Of a stretch of 64,000 nt of DNA, positions 18,115-26,969 are shown one piece after another (positions within the stretch are counted from its first letter, which is position 1; each line of letters opens with the position of its first letter). Source of the stretch: Stenotrophomonas aracearum (GTDB lineage: Bacteria > Pseudomonadota > Gammaproteobacteria > Xanthomonadales > Xanthomonadaceae). Below the pieces are notes generated by a model. That model saw nothing but the letters and a program-made list of their open reading frames with translations, ran no database searches and was not told the DNA's origin. The position numbers were made by a program, and so were the translations under genes. The DNA lies in the NCBI RefSeq assembly GCF_031834615.1, contig NZ_CP115543.1, positions 1,189,001 through 1,253,000 of the forward strand, read 5' to 3'.

Positions 18115-20100
18115 ATGAAGTACTCGAAGTGGGCGGCGCTGGCCGTCCTGGCTGCGTTGTCTGGTTCGGTCGGGCAGGCGTCCGCCGCCGAGGTGAACCT
18201 GGACCATTACCTCAAGCGCGATACCTTCAACGACATCAAGCTGTCGCCGAGTGGCCAGTACTACGCCGCCACCATCCCGATGGAGGACCGCACCGGCGTG
18301 GCCATCCTGGACCGGGAGGCCGGCAAGGTGGTCGGCTCGTTCATGCCGCCGAAGAACAACCACGCCAGCAGTTTCTACTGGGTGTCCGACGACCGCGTGC
18401 TGATCGGCCTGGCCGAGAAATTCGGCTCGCTCGACAAGCCGCAACCCACCGGTGAACTGTATTCCCTGAGCGCCAGGAGCGGCCGCGGCGACCTGCTGGT
18501 CGGCTACCGGGTCGAGGGCGCCGGGCCGGGCACGCGCATCCAGCCGAAGAAGGTCGAGGCAGTGGCCGCGTTCCTGATCGACTCGATGCCGCAGGAAGAA
18601 CGCAACGTGCTGGTCACGGTGTGGCCGTTCTCCAGCGATCCGTACACGCGTGTCGACCGCTTGGACGTGACCAGCGGGCGCCGCCAGACCGTGGCGCGCT
18701 CGCCGGTGCGCAATGCCGATTTCGTCAGCGACCCAAGCGGGCAGATCCGCTTCGCGCACGGCGCTGGCAGCGACAACATCAACAAGCTGTACTACCGCGG
18801 CGTGACCGGCGAAGACTGGAAGCTAGTCAACGACGAAGCCGTGTCCAAGCGGATCGAAACCGCGCTTGGCTTCTCCGAAGATGGCCAGACCGCGTATCTG
18901 CAGGTCCAGCAGGCCGACGGTCCCGACGCGATCGTAAGCTGGGACCCGGCAACCGGGAAGCGCGCCACCCTGCTGCGTGACCCGGTGGTCGACCCCGAGC
19001 AGCTGCTGTACCGCCCGGGCACCCGCGTGCCGGTCGGTGCGCTGTACATGGGCGACAAGCCGCGCACCCGTTTCTTCGACGACGCGTCGGCCGACGCCCG
19101 CCTGTACCGCAGCCTGGAAGCCGCCTTTGCCGGCGAAGGGGTGTTGATCACCTCCAGCACCCGCGACGGTCGGCTGGTGCTGGTGCAGACCTGGTCGGGC
19201 GGCAATCCCGGCGATTTCTACATCTTCGACACCGTCGCCAAGTCGGCCGAGCACCTGATCAGCCGCAGCGGCTGGGTCGATGCGGCGCGCAGTGCCAAGG
19301 TCACGCCGTTCGCGTTCAAGGCCCGCGACGGCATGGAACTGCACGGCTATCTGACCGCGCCCACCGCCTCGGGCACGGCCAAGCCGCCGATGGTGGTGGT
19401 GCCGCACGGTGGCCCGTTCGGCGTGTTCGACGACGGCAGTTACAACAGCGAAGCGCAGATGCTGGCCGACGCCGGCTACGCCGTCCTGCAGGTCAACTTC
19501 CGCGGTTCGGGCAACTTTGGCCGCGCCTACCGGCAGGCGGGCGCGCAGCAGTGGGGCGGCACCATGCAGGACGACGTCACCGACGCCACCCGCTGGGCGA
19601 TTGCCCAGGGCCACGCCGACGCGTCGCGCATCTGCATCTACGGCGCCAGCTACGGTGCCTATGCCGCGCTGATGGGCGCCGCGCGCGAACCGGGGCTGTA
19701 CCGCTGCGCGGCCGGCTACGTCGGGGTCTACGACCTGCCGATGATGCATACCACCGGCGATATCCAGCGCAGCGGTTCGGGCAGCACCTACCTGAAGGAA
19801 TGGCTGGGCAGCGCCGCCGAGGTGGCCGCGGTGTCGCCGGTGAACCTCGCCGATCGCATCAAGGTCCCGGTGTTCCTGGCCGCCGGCGGCGAAGACGAGC
19901 GTGCCCCGATCCAGCACACCAAGCGCATGGAGACGGCGCTGAAGAAGGCGGGGGTGCCGGTGGAGTCGCTCTACTACGACACCGAAGGCCACGGCTTCTA
20001 CACCGACCCGCACCGTCGCGAGTACTACGGCAAGCTGCTGGCGTTCCTGTCGCACAGCTTGGGCGGCAAGACCGCCGGAGCAGCGCCGGCGTCGCCCTGA
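18115..20100 (+). CDS. Periplasmic S9 (prolyl-oligopeptidase-like) peptidase A
   Basis: 661 residues with a signal peptide (MKYSKWAALAVLAALSGSVG, cleavage near ASA). An N-terminal beta-propeller region (about 30-390) precedes an alpha/beta-hydrolase domain with the triad Ser512 (GASYGAY), Asp594 (AAGGEDERAP) and His626 (EGHGF). The oxyanion-side HGGPFGVFDD motif is also present. S9 enzymes of this layout cut dipeptides or short peptides from N-termini, often after Pro or Ala; the exact specificity is not readable. The ATG at 18115 has a GGGGGAAGG ribosome site. The next gene is its paralogue in the same order of motifs, 58 bp away, evidently a tandem duplication. Confidence 0.93.
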   Translation: MKYSKWAALAVLAALSGSVGQASAAEVNLDHYLKRDTFNDIKLSPSGQYYAATIPMEDRTGVAILDREAGKVVGSFMPPKNNHASSFYWVSDDRVLIGLAEKFGSLDKPQPTGELYSLSARSGRGDLLVGYRVEGAGPGTRIQPKKVEAVAAFLIDSMPQEERNVLVTVWPFSSDPYTRVDRLDVTSGRRQTVARSPVRNADFVSDPSGQIRFAHGAGSDNINKLYYRGVTGEDWKLVNDEAVSKRIETALGFSEDGQTAYLQVQQADGPDAIVSWDPATGKRATLLRDPVVDPEQLLYRPGTRVPVGALYMGDKPRTRFFDDASADARLYRSLEAAFAGEGVLITSSTRDGRLVLVQTWSGGNPGDFYIFDTVAKSAEHLISRSGWVDAARSAKVTPFAFKARDGMELHGYLTAPTASGTAKPPMVVVPHGGPFGVFDDGSYNSEAQMLADAGYAVLQVNFRGSGNFGRAYRQAGAQQWGGTMQDDVTDATRWAIAQGHADASRICIYGASYGAYAALMGAAREPGLYRCAAGYVGVYDLPMMHTTGDIQRSGSGSTYLKEWLGSAAEVAAVSPVNLADRIKVPVFLAAGGEDERAPIQHTKRMETALKKAGVPVESLYYDTEGHGFYTDPHRREYYGKLLAFLSHSLGGKTAGAAPASP

Positions 20101-20123
20101 GCGGACACCACGACGATGGACAG

Positions 20124-20143
20124 GCGGCACCTGCGGGTGCCGC
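20124..20143 (+). repeat. Hairpin before the second S9 gene
   Basis: A 7-bp stem GCGGCAC / GTGCCGC with a 6-nt loop lies 3 nt before the AGGAGG ribosome site of the downstream peptidase gene. It could slow read-through or tune translation between the two paralogues. Confidence 0.5.
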
Positions 20144-20158
20144 ACCAGGAGGGGATGG

Positions 20159-22108
20159 ATGCGCATGACATTCATGGCCGCGCTGCTGGGCACAGGCGCT
20201 GCACTGCTGTCGGCCAGTGCCGGTGCGATCGACCTGGACCGGTTCCTGCGCGAGGACGCGTTCGGCACGCTCAAGATTTCCCCGGACGGCACTTACATCG
20301 CGGCGACCATACCGCTGGAGGACGCCACCGCCGTGGCGATCATGGGAAGCACTGACATGAGCCTGGTGGGCTCGTTCCGGCCGCCGCGATACAGCCACGC
20401 CGACACCTTCGACTGGGTGAGCGACCAGCGCCTGGTCATCGGCCTTGCACAGAAGGCCGGTCGGCTCGACCGGCCGCAGCCGACCGGCGAGCTGTACGGC
20501 ATCAACGCCGACGGCAGGGGCAGCGACCTGCTGGTGGGCTATCGGGTGGGCGGCTTGAATGAAAGCCAGGTCGCTGCGTTCCTGACCGACGAGCTGGCCG
20601 GCGACGACCGCAACGTGCTGATCGCGGTGTGGCCCTTCGCCGACAATCCCTTTACCCGCATCGAGCGCATGGATGCGGTGACCGGGCGCCGGCTGGTGGT
20701 GGCGCGGTCGCCCGTGCAGCGTGCCGAGTTCACCACCGACAGCACCGGCGAGGTGCGCTTCGCACTCGGTGCCGGCGCGGACAACGTAGGCAAGCTGTAC
20801 TACCGCGCCCAGCGCGGCGAGGACTGGGTGCTGGTCAACGACGTGTCGGTCAGCCACCATGCGGAGCGTGCGCTGGGGTTCAGCGCGGACGGCAGCCTGG
20901 CCTATCTGCAGGTGGAACAGCCCGAAGGGCCCGATGCCATCGTCAGCTGGAACCCGCAGAGCAACGAGCGCCGGCAGCTGCTCCGCGACGACACCGTGGA
21001 CCCGGGCCTGGTGATCTACCAGCCCGGCACCCGCGTGCCGGTGGGGGCGCTGTACTACGGCGACGTACCGCGCGCGCGCTTCTTCGACGACACCTCCAGC
21101 ACCGCGCGTCTGTACCGCACCCTGCAGGCCGCCCTGCACAACCCGGTGTATGTGACGTCCAGCACCCGCGATGGGCGCACCCTGCTGGTGTATGCCTGGT
21201 CGGGTCGCAATCCGGGCGACTTCTACCGCTACGACACGGTCAACCGCACCGCCGCGCTGGTTGCCGGCAGGAACGGCTGGATCGATCCGTCCAGCAGTGC
21301 GGAGGTGCGCCCGGTGGCACTGACCGCGCGCGATGGGCTGAAGCTGCATGGGTTCCTGACCGTTCCGAAAGGCAGGCAGGCCGGCAGGCTGCCGATGGTG
21401 GTGGTGCCGCATGGCGGGCCTATCGACGTGTTCGATGCCGGCGACTACCAGAGCGAGAACCAGCTGCTGGCTGCGGCAGGGTACGCGGTGCTGCAGATCA
21501 ACTTCCGCGGCTCGTCCAACTACGGGCGTGCGCATGCCCAGGCGGGACGGCTGCAGTGGGGGCTGCGCATGCAGGACGACGTCACCGACGCCACCCGTTG
21601 GGCCATCGCCGAAGGCATTGCCGACGAGAAGCGCATCTGCATCTACGGGGGCAGTTACGGGGCGTATGCGGCCATGATGGGCACGGTGCGCGAACCGGGG
21701 CTGTACCAGTGTGCGGCAGGGTACGTGGGTGTCTATGATCTGCCGATGATGTTCGAGCGCGGCGACATCCAGAACCAGAAGTCGGGTATGAACTACCTGC
21801 GCAACTGGCTGGGACCGGTCGAGGGCCTGGCGGCACGTTCACCGGTCAACCTGGCCGACCAGGTGCGGGTGCCGGTGTTCCTGGCTGCGGGCGGCGAAGA
21901 CAAGCGCGCGCCGATCCAGCACACGAAGAAGATGGAAGCGGCGCTGCAGCGTGCCGGCAGCCCCGTGGAAAGCCTTTACTTCAAGACCGAAGGGCACGGC
22001 TTCTACACCATGGAGCACCGCCGCGAGTACTACACAAAACTGCTCGCGTTCCTGTCGCGCAGCCTGGGCGGGGAAACCGCGACAACGGCAACGCCCGCGC
22101 AACCGTGA
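20159..22108 (+). CDS. Periplasmic S9 peptidase B (paralogue of A)
   Basis: 649 residues. Signal peptide MRMTFMAALLGTGAALLSAS (cleavage near AGA). It aligns along its whole length with the upstream peptidase (LDRFLREDAFGTLKISPDGT versus LDHYLKRDTFNDIKLSPSGQ). Triad Ser499 (GGSYGAY), Asp581 (GGEDKRAP) and His613 (EGHGF). AGGAGG precedes the start; a Met two codons later could also serve. Its propeller is shorter, lacking the stretch around GPGTRIQPKKVE of A. Duplicated exported peptidases suggest divided substrate ranges. The terminator hairpin starts before its stop codon. Confidence 0.93.
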   Translation: MRMTFMAALLGTGAALLSASAGAIDLDRFLREDAFGTLKISPDGTYIAATIPLEDATAVAIMGSTDMSLVGSFRPPRYSHADTFDWVSDQRLVIGLAQKAGRLDRPQPTGELYGINADGRGSDLLVGYRVGGLNESQVAAFLTDELAGDDRNVLIAVWPFADNPFTRIERMDAVTGRRLVVARSPVQRAEFTTDSTGEVRFALGAGADNVGKLYYRAQRGEDWVLVNDVSVSHHAERALGFSADGSLAYLQVEQPEGPDAIVSWNPQSNERRQLLRDDTVDPGLVIYQPGTRVPVGALYYGDVPRARFFDDTSSTARLYRTLQAALHNPVYVTSSTRDGRTLLVYAWSGRNPGDFYRYDTVNRTAALVAGRNGWIDPSSSAEVRPVALTARDGLKLHGFLTVPKGRQAGRLPMVVVPHGGPIDVFDAGDYQSENQLLAAAGYAVLQINFRGSSNYGRAHAQAGRLQWGLRMQDDVTDATRWAIAEGIADEKRICIYGGSYGAYAAMMGTVREPGLYQCAAGYVGVYDLPMMFERGDIQNQKSGMNYLRNWLGPVEGLAARSPVNLADQVRVPVFLAAGGEDKRAPIQHTKKMEAALQRAGSPVESLYFKTEGHGFYTMEHRREYYTKLLAFLSRSLGGETATTATPAQP

Positions 22109-22128
22109 CCGGTGGCGCGGGCGTTTTC
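22090..22128 (+). terminator. Terminator overlapping the end of S9 peptidase B
   Basis: Perfect 11-bp arms AACGCCCGCGC and GCGCGGGCGTT flank a 14-nt loop that contains the TGA stop; TTTTCC follows. It also faces the convergent autotransporter gene that ends at 22147. Confidence 0.8.
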
Positions 22129-22146
22129 CACGTTACGTGAGGGCGA

Positions 22147-24825
22147 TCAGAACGCCATCTGCAGCTGCATCTGTGCCTGCACGTCGCGGACCCCGAGCAA
22201 GCGCTCGGCCATGACCGCGCCACCCAGGTTGGCGCGGCGGTAGCGGTAGTCGGCCCCCAGCATCATCCGGTAGTCCATGCCCGTGGGGGCCTGGCCCGGT
22301 ACCACGAAGGCGTGGTCGCCGGCGCCGTGCAGGGTGGCACTGCGCGCGCTGGCGCGATGCGCCATGGAGCCAAACAGGGCAGCATCGCCACGCAGCGTCC
22401 AGCCGTTGCCCAGGCGGCCGCTCACCGAGCTGCCCAGTTCCAGCTGCATGCCGCTGCGGGTGCCGGCACCCACAGACAGGCCCAGGGCATCGGCACCCAC
22501 CTCATGGAACGCGCCTTCGCGCGCATGCCACGCCGACGCGCCAAGCCGCGGCTGCCAATGCAGGCCGGCCGCCGCCACCTCGGTGCTGAGCGTGCTGCCC
22601 AGCCGCACGCGCGACAGGGCACGTTGGCTGTGCGCGCTCATGCGCGTGCTGCCCCAGTGCAGCTGGCGTTGGCCGTCGGTCTGGTGCCATTCGTTGCCGA
22701 GCGTGTGCTGGAGGGTGAACGCACCCAGCGACTGCGCCATGCCGATACCGGCAAAGCGCGACTGCGAACGGGTCTGGCCGCCGTCGGTGGAGAAGTCCGA
22801 GCCGAGCAGGCCGGTGCTCAGCTGCAGCTGCCGGCCACCGCCCAGCGACATCGCCATCTGCATGCCGGTGCCCACGCCCTGCACGCCGGAGGCGCTGGCA
22901 GAACCTGGACCGAACGCCAGCATGCGGTAACCGCTGGCCGGCGTGGCGCGGGCCAGGCTCGACCAGAACGCATCGCCGTTGGCGGTCAGGCGCATGCCGG
23001 CCATGGCCAGGCCGGCACCAGAGAGCTGGTTGAGCGCGTGGTTGAACTCGGCGCCGCTGGCCACTTCCAGGCTGTGGTACAGCGCATTGTTGGCGTAGCC
23101 TGCTTCCAGCGCGGCGGCAATGCCGTGGCCACCGGCATCGGCCAGATCGCGGTAGTCGTTGCGGGTCATCACCACGTCGACGTTGCCGGCGGCGTCGCGC
23201 TCGGCCTGGGCCTGCCAGACCACGGTGGCGCTGCTGATGTTCTGCTCGCCGCCGTCTGCGCCCACGAACACCTTTTCCAGTCGGATCTGCGAGGCGTCGG
23301 TGCCGCGGGTGAAGCCGGTATCCACGTGCACGTCGGACAGTTCGCCGCCTTCATGCAGCACCATCTGCCCAGCGCTGCCGTCGGCATTGGTGCCAACGGT
23401 GTAGCCGCTGATCCCGCGCGGCGCCTGCCAGCCCAGGTCCGGGGCAGGGCGGTCGGCGTCCTGGGTGGGCAGGTCGGCGTGGACACCGCTGCCGGCGCCG
23501 AACACGTTGACCTGGCCGTTGTTGATCAGGCGGCCGCCGCCGTTCGCGCCCATGCGGAACGCGTGCGAGTTGTCGGCGTGGATGTTGATCACCCCGCCGC
23601 GGCGGTTGTTGAGGGCGGCCGAGCCGTCGGACTGCATCGCCACCATGTTCTGGCCATTCTGGCCGCCGGCCACGCCCAGGTTGATCACGCCGTCGTTGAT
23701 CAGCGTGGCGCCGCGCGCGCCGGACATCGCCACCGCGCCGTCGCCGGTGACGGTCAGGGTGCCCTGGTTGAGCAGGGTGGCGTGGCTGCCTTCGGCATGC
23801 ATCGCCGACTGGTTGCGCGCGTTGCTGGTGATGCGTCCTCCGACGCGGTTGACGCCGCTGCTGGCGTGGCTGTCGGCGACCAGGGTCAGCACGCGCGCGT
23901 TGCCGTCCAGCGTGATCTGGCCATGGTTGTCGAAGGCTTCGATCGGATCGCGCTCATTGCCCACCCGCGCGGTCACCGCATGTACCAGCGCGCCCTGGTT
24001 GAGCGTGCCGCGCGCGGTAACGGTGCCATGGTTGTCGAACTCGGCCATGCCGCCCAGCGCGAAGCCGCCGCCATCGACCAGCAGGCTGGCATTGCGGCGG
24101 CGTTCGCCGTTGTCGAACTCGCTTTCACCGCTCAGGGTCACCACGGTGTCGCGCAGCTCCATGCTGCCCAGGTTCTCGATATCCGAATCGCCGTCGATGC
24201 GGATGCTGGCGCCCTGCGCGACCAGGGTGCCGTGGTTTTCCAGGCTGCCCTCGCGCTGCAGGTGCAGCTGCCCCTGCAGTTCCAACCGCCCGTAATTGTC
24301 CAGCTCGCCGTCGTTCTCCAGCAGCAGGCGTGCGGCCTGGCCGATGCGCAGGGTGCCGGTGTTGCGCAGCTCGCCGTCGTTGCGCACCGCCAGGGTGCCA
24401 GCGCTGATGTGCAGGGTGCCTTCATTGCGTGCGTTGCCGACCACGCGGGTTTCCACGTTACGGTCCCAGGTGACGTCGCTGCCGGGCGCCGCCAGGTGCT
24501 GGTTGCCACCGTACTGGCCGCCTTCGCTGCCGGGCGGCAGGCCGCCACCGCCACCGCCGCTGCCACCGTCGCTACCGCTACCGCCGCCACCACCACCACC
24601 GGCTGCCGCAGCAGCGCCGCCGGCCAGGGCCACGCCACCCAGCAACCAGGCGCTCATGCCGCGCGACTCGCCGTCACTGTCGCCGCTGTCATCGCACTGC
24701 AGGTGGTCGGGCGTGCGCTCGCAGTCGACGTCGTCGTCGGCGTAGGCGGGCGCGGCAAGGGAACTGCACAGGGCAAGTGCGACAAAGACGGCCAACGGCC
24801 GACGGGCAGGAACAGCGGGTGACAT
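22147..24825 (-). CDS. Type V autotransporter with Gly-rich linker
   Basis: 892 residues from the ATG at 24825, chosen because TGGAG lies 7 nt upstream. Signal peptide about residues 1-30 (ARRPLAVFVALALCSSLAAP). Next comes an acidic Cys-containing stretch (DCERTPDHLQCDDSGDSDGE), an Ala/Gly hydrophobic helix (WLLGGVALAGGAAAAA), then a Gly/Ser tract. The passenger (about 95-560) is built of short repeated units of the form N-x-G-T/E-L, as in RNDGELRNTGTLRIG, which predicts a beta-helix. The C-terminal ~270 residues form a barrel ending in QMQLQMAF (terminal Phe). Likely a surface adhesin or structural protein; no protease motif seen. Alternative starts at 24837 and 24882 exist. Confidence 0.85.
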   Translation of the reverse strand: MSPAVPARRPLAVFVALALCSSLAAPAYADDDVDCERTPDHLQCDDSGDSDGESRGMSAWLLGGVALAGGAAAAAGGGGGGGSGSDGGSGGGGGGLPPGSEGGQYGGNQHLAAPGSDVTWDRNVETRVVGNARNEGTLHISAGTLAVRNDGELRNTGTLRIGQAARLLLENDGELDNYGRLELQGQLHLQREGSLENHGTLVAQGASIRIDGDSDIENLGSMELRDTVVTLSGESEFDNGERRRNASLLVDGGGFALGGMAEFDNHGTVTARGTLNQGALVHAVTARVGNERDPIEAFDNHGQITLDGNARVLTLVADSHASSGVNRVGGRITSNARNQSAMHAEGSHATLLNQGTLTVTGDGAVAMSGARGATLINDGVINLGVAGGQNGQNMVAMQSDGSAALNNRRGGVINIHADNSHAFRMGANGGGRLINNGQVNVFGAGSGVHADLPTQDADRPAPDLGWQAPRGISGYTVGTNADGSAGQMVLHEGGELSDVHVDTGFTRGTDASQIRLEKVFVGADGGEQNISSATVVWQAQAERDAAGNVDVVMTRNDYRDLADAGGHGIAAALEAGYANNALYHSLEVASGAEFNHALNQLSGAGLAMAGMRLTANGDAFWSSLARATPASGYRMLAFGPGSASASGVQGVGTGMQMAMSLGGGRQLQLSTGLLGSDFSTDGGQTRSQSRFAGIGMAQSLGAFTLQHTLGNEWHQTDGQRQLHWGSTRMSAHSQRALSRVRLGSTLSTEVAAAGLHWQPRLGASAWHAREGAFHEVGADALGLSVGAGTRSGMQLELGSSVSGRLGNGWTLRGDAALFGSMAHRASARSATLHGAGDHAFVVPGQAPTGMDYRMMLGADYRYRRANLGGAVMAERLLGVRDVQAQMQLQMAF

Positions 24826-25005
24826 TGGAAACTCCATGGACGCATCGGGGAAAACGTGCAGCTGCGTCGGGCAGGTCTGCACGTAGGAACGCCATGGTGG
24901 TCAGCCGCGGTGTGGCTGTATCTACAACTTGTTTCAACGCCCGCAAAGTGTGACTGGGTCGGATGGTGTTAAGAAGTGTTTATGTGCAGGGGTGCAACAC
25001 CCGTG
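24826..25005. other. 180-bp gap upstream of the autotransporter
   Basis: Comparatively AT-rich in the middle (around 24920-24990, with TTGAAAC and TTCTTAACAC on the minus strand), as expected for the autotransporter promoter; I cannot place -35/-10 with confidence. A weak GGGTG/CACCC stem near 24990-25000 has no T-run, so read-through from the peptide transporter gene is possible. Confidence 0.4.
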
Positions 25006-26763
25006 TCACTTCACCCCGTGCATCATCCGCTTCAACAACGGCGACCCCGCCAGTGCCACGGCGGCGCAGCCCAGTCCGATCCACATCAGCAGCCAGAACA
25101 GGTGCTCGTAGCTGGCGGCGGCGCTGGCGATGTTCATGGTTTCGCCTTCGGGCACCTCGATCGCGGCGAGCTTGCCGAACAGCGCGGCCAGCGTTTCGGA
25201 GAACGCGGTGGCCAGGAACCAGGTGCCCATCATCAGGCTCACCACGCGCGGCGCGGCCAGCTGGGTGACCGCCGACAGGCCGACCGGGGACAGGCACATC
25301 TCGCCGATCTCCAGCACCAGGTAGGCCAGCACCAGCCACCACACACTGGCCATCTGCCCGGTCGCGCCGACCTGCTGCGCGGCCAGTGCCAGCGGAATGA
25401 AGGACAGCGCACCGAACACCAGGCCCAGCGACGATTTGACCGGCTTGGAGGGATCCAGCCGACGCTTGTCCAGCCACGCCCAGAGCGCGGCGAACAGCGG
25501 TGCCAGCACCACCAGGAACAGGCCGCCCAGGTAGGTCAGCGAACCGGCGGTCTGCGGAATCACCAGGCAGTCGCGGATCAGCATCACCAGCATCAACGCG
25601 ACGATGGCGATGAACAGGTTGCGCGGCGCGGTCGAGCCGGGGTTGCGCTCGGACAGGCGTGCGGCCGCCACGAAGCCAAGCGGGGCCAGCAGCAGCGAGG
25701 CGATCGACCACGGCAGCGGCGTGCCGCCCTGGATCACCAGTGCGGGCACCAGGTCCTTGGTCAGCATGCGGTCGGTGAAGGTCACCCAGGAACCGTAGGT
25801 CTGCTCGTACAGGGTGAAGAACACCAGCGCCATGAAGATCAGGGCCATCAGCGCGATCATCTGCTGGCGCTGCACCGGGGTGCAGCGGGTGCCGGTGAAC
25901 CAGGCGAACCAGACCAGCACCGCGCCGAGCACGACGATCATCAGCATCAGCGCCAGGCTGATTTCGCCACCGAGGGCGAAGGCGCCGTTGGCCGCCGCCC
26001 ACATCAGGGCGGCCACCGGCACCACGCCGAGCACGGCGGCAACGTAGATCAGCCATTCGCGGCGCAGGCCGAACACCGGCTGGCGCAGCGCCACCGGGTC
26101 GGTGGGTTCGGCGTGGCCCTGCAGGTACTTCTGGCCCCACAGGAACATCACCAGGCCGACCACCATGCCGATGCCGGCCGCGCCGAAACCGTACTTCCAG
26201 CCATAGGCTTCGCCGAGGAAGCCGCACACCAGCGAGGCGAACAGCGCACCGAGGTTGATGCCGGCGTAGAACAGCGAGAAGCCGGAATCGCGGCGCGGAT
26301 CGTTTTCGGGATAGAGCTTGCCGACGATGGTGGAAATGTTCGGCTTGAGGAAGCCCACGCCCATGATGATCAACGCCAGCGAGAGGTAGGTCACCCCGAG
26401 CGCGGCGTTGTCGCGTACCACTTCGCCGTTGATGCGCGTGGCGGCGTGGCCTTCGAAGGCCATGCCCAGGTGGCCCAGCACCAGCAGCACGCCACCGAAC
26501 ACCACGGCCTTGCGCATGCCCAGCCAACGGTCGGCGAGCAGGCCGCCGAACACCGGAATGCAGTAGACCAGGCCGCCGTAGGCGCCGAGCAGGTCAAGCC
26601 CGGCCTTGTCGCCGAACAGGTGGTACTTGGTCAGGTACAGCAGCAGCAGCGCCTTCATGCCGTAGAAGGAGAAGCGCTCCCACATTTCGGTGAAGAAGCA
26701 GACGTAGACGCCTTTCGGGTGACCGAGGAAATCGTCGGAAGCAGGCTGGGCAGTGGTGGTCAT
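25006..26763 (-). CDS. POT/PTR-family peptide:H+ symporter (DtpA-like)
   Basis: 585 residues, about 14 membrane segments. Family motifs are plain: GHPKGVYVCFFTEMWERFSF (E-x-x-E-R-F/Y in TM1), YYMK-equivalent FYGMKALLLLYLT, GFLKPNISTIVGKLY and SGFSLFYAGINLGAL. Imports di- and tripeptides with protons across the inner membrane. The ATG at 26763 is chosen over one 36 bp upstream because it places TTTAQPASDDFLGHPKGV before TM1 as usual. Divergent from an OPT transporter and near secreted peptidases, so it probably feeds on their products. Confidence 0.94.
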   Translation of the reverse strand: MTTTAQPASDDFLGHPKGVYVCFFTEMWERFSFYGMKALLLLYLTKYHLFGDKAGLDLLGAYGGLVYCIPVFGGLLADRWLGMRKAVVFGGVLLVLGHLGMAFEGHAATRINGEVVRDNAALGVTYLSLALIIMGVGFLKPNISTIVGKLYPENDPRRDSGFSLFYAGINLGALFASLVCGFLGEAYGWKYGFGAAGIGMVVGLVMFLWGQKYLQGHAEPTDPVALRQPVFGLRREWLIYVAAVLGVVPVAALMWAAANGAFALGGEISLALMLMIVVLGAVLVWFAWFTGTRCTPVQRQQMIALMALIFMALVFFTLYEQTYGSWVTFTDRMLTKDLVPALVIQGGTPLPWSIASLLLAPLGFVAAARLSERNPGSTAPRNLFIAIVALMLVMLIRDCLVIPQTAGSLTYLGGLFLVVLAPLFAALWAWLDKRRLDPSKPVKSSLGLVFGALSFIPLALAAQQVGATGQMASVWWLVLAYLVLEIGEMCLSPVGLSAVTQLAAPRVVSLMMGTWFLATAFSETLAALFGKLAAIEVPEGETMNIASAAASYEHLFWLLMWIGLGCAAVALAGSPLLKRMMHGVK

Positions 26764-26969
26764 CGGGCCGAAGGCGACAAAACAGGGCGCGATTATCACC
26801 GTTCGGACCGCGCGCAGCCACGCCAGTGATATAACATTACAAGTCGCCTTGCCCGTCCCGGCGACCGACCTTGCCGATCACGGCGGATCGGGCATGCCAT
26901 TCGGCACGGGTTGCCTTGTTTTGGCTTGAACGCTAGGTTTGACAGGATTTTTTGCCAACAGGGGCATCC
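26764..26969. promoter_or_regulatory. Divergent POT / OPT control region
   Basis: 206 bp between two divergent peptide-transporter genes. An AT-rich island at 26827-26841 reads TGATATAACATTACA: on the plus strand TGaTATAAC looks like an extended -10 promoter for the OPT gene, giving a leader of about 125 nt. A GATAAT on the minus strand near 26790 could be the -10 for the POT gene. Both assignments are by eye. Confidence 0.4.

Noticed and set aside
26827..26841. Possible Zur (zinc) box TGATATAACATTACA
   Set aside because: The right half fits, but the left half matches poorly; an extended -10 promoter explains the AT-rich island as well.
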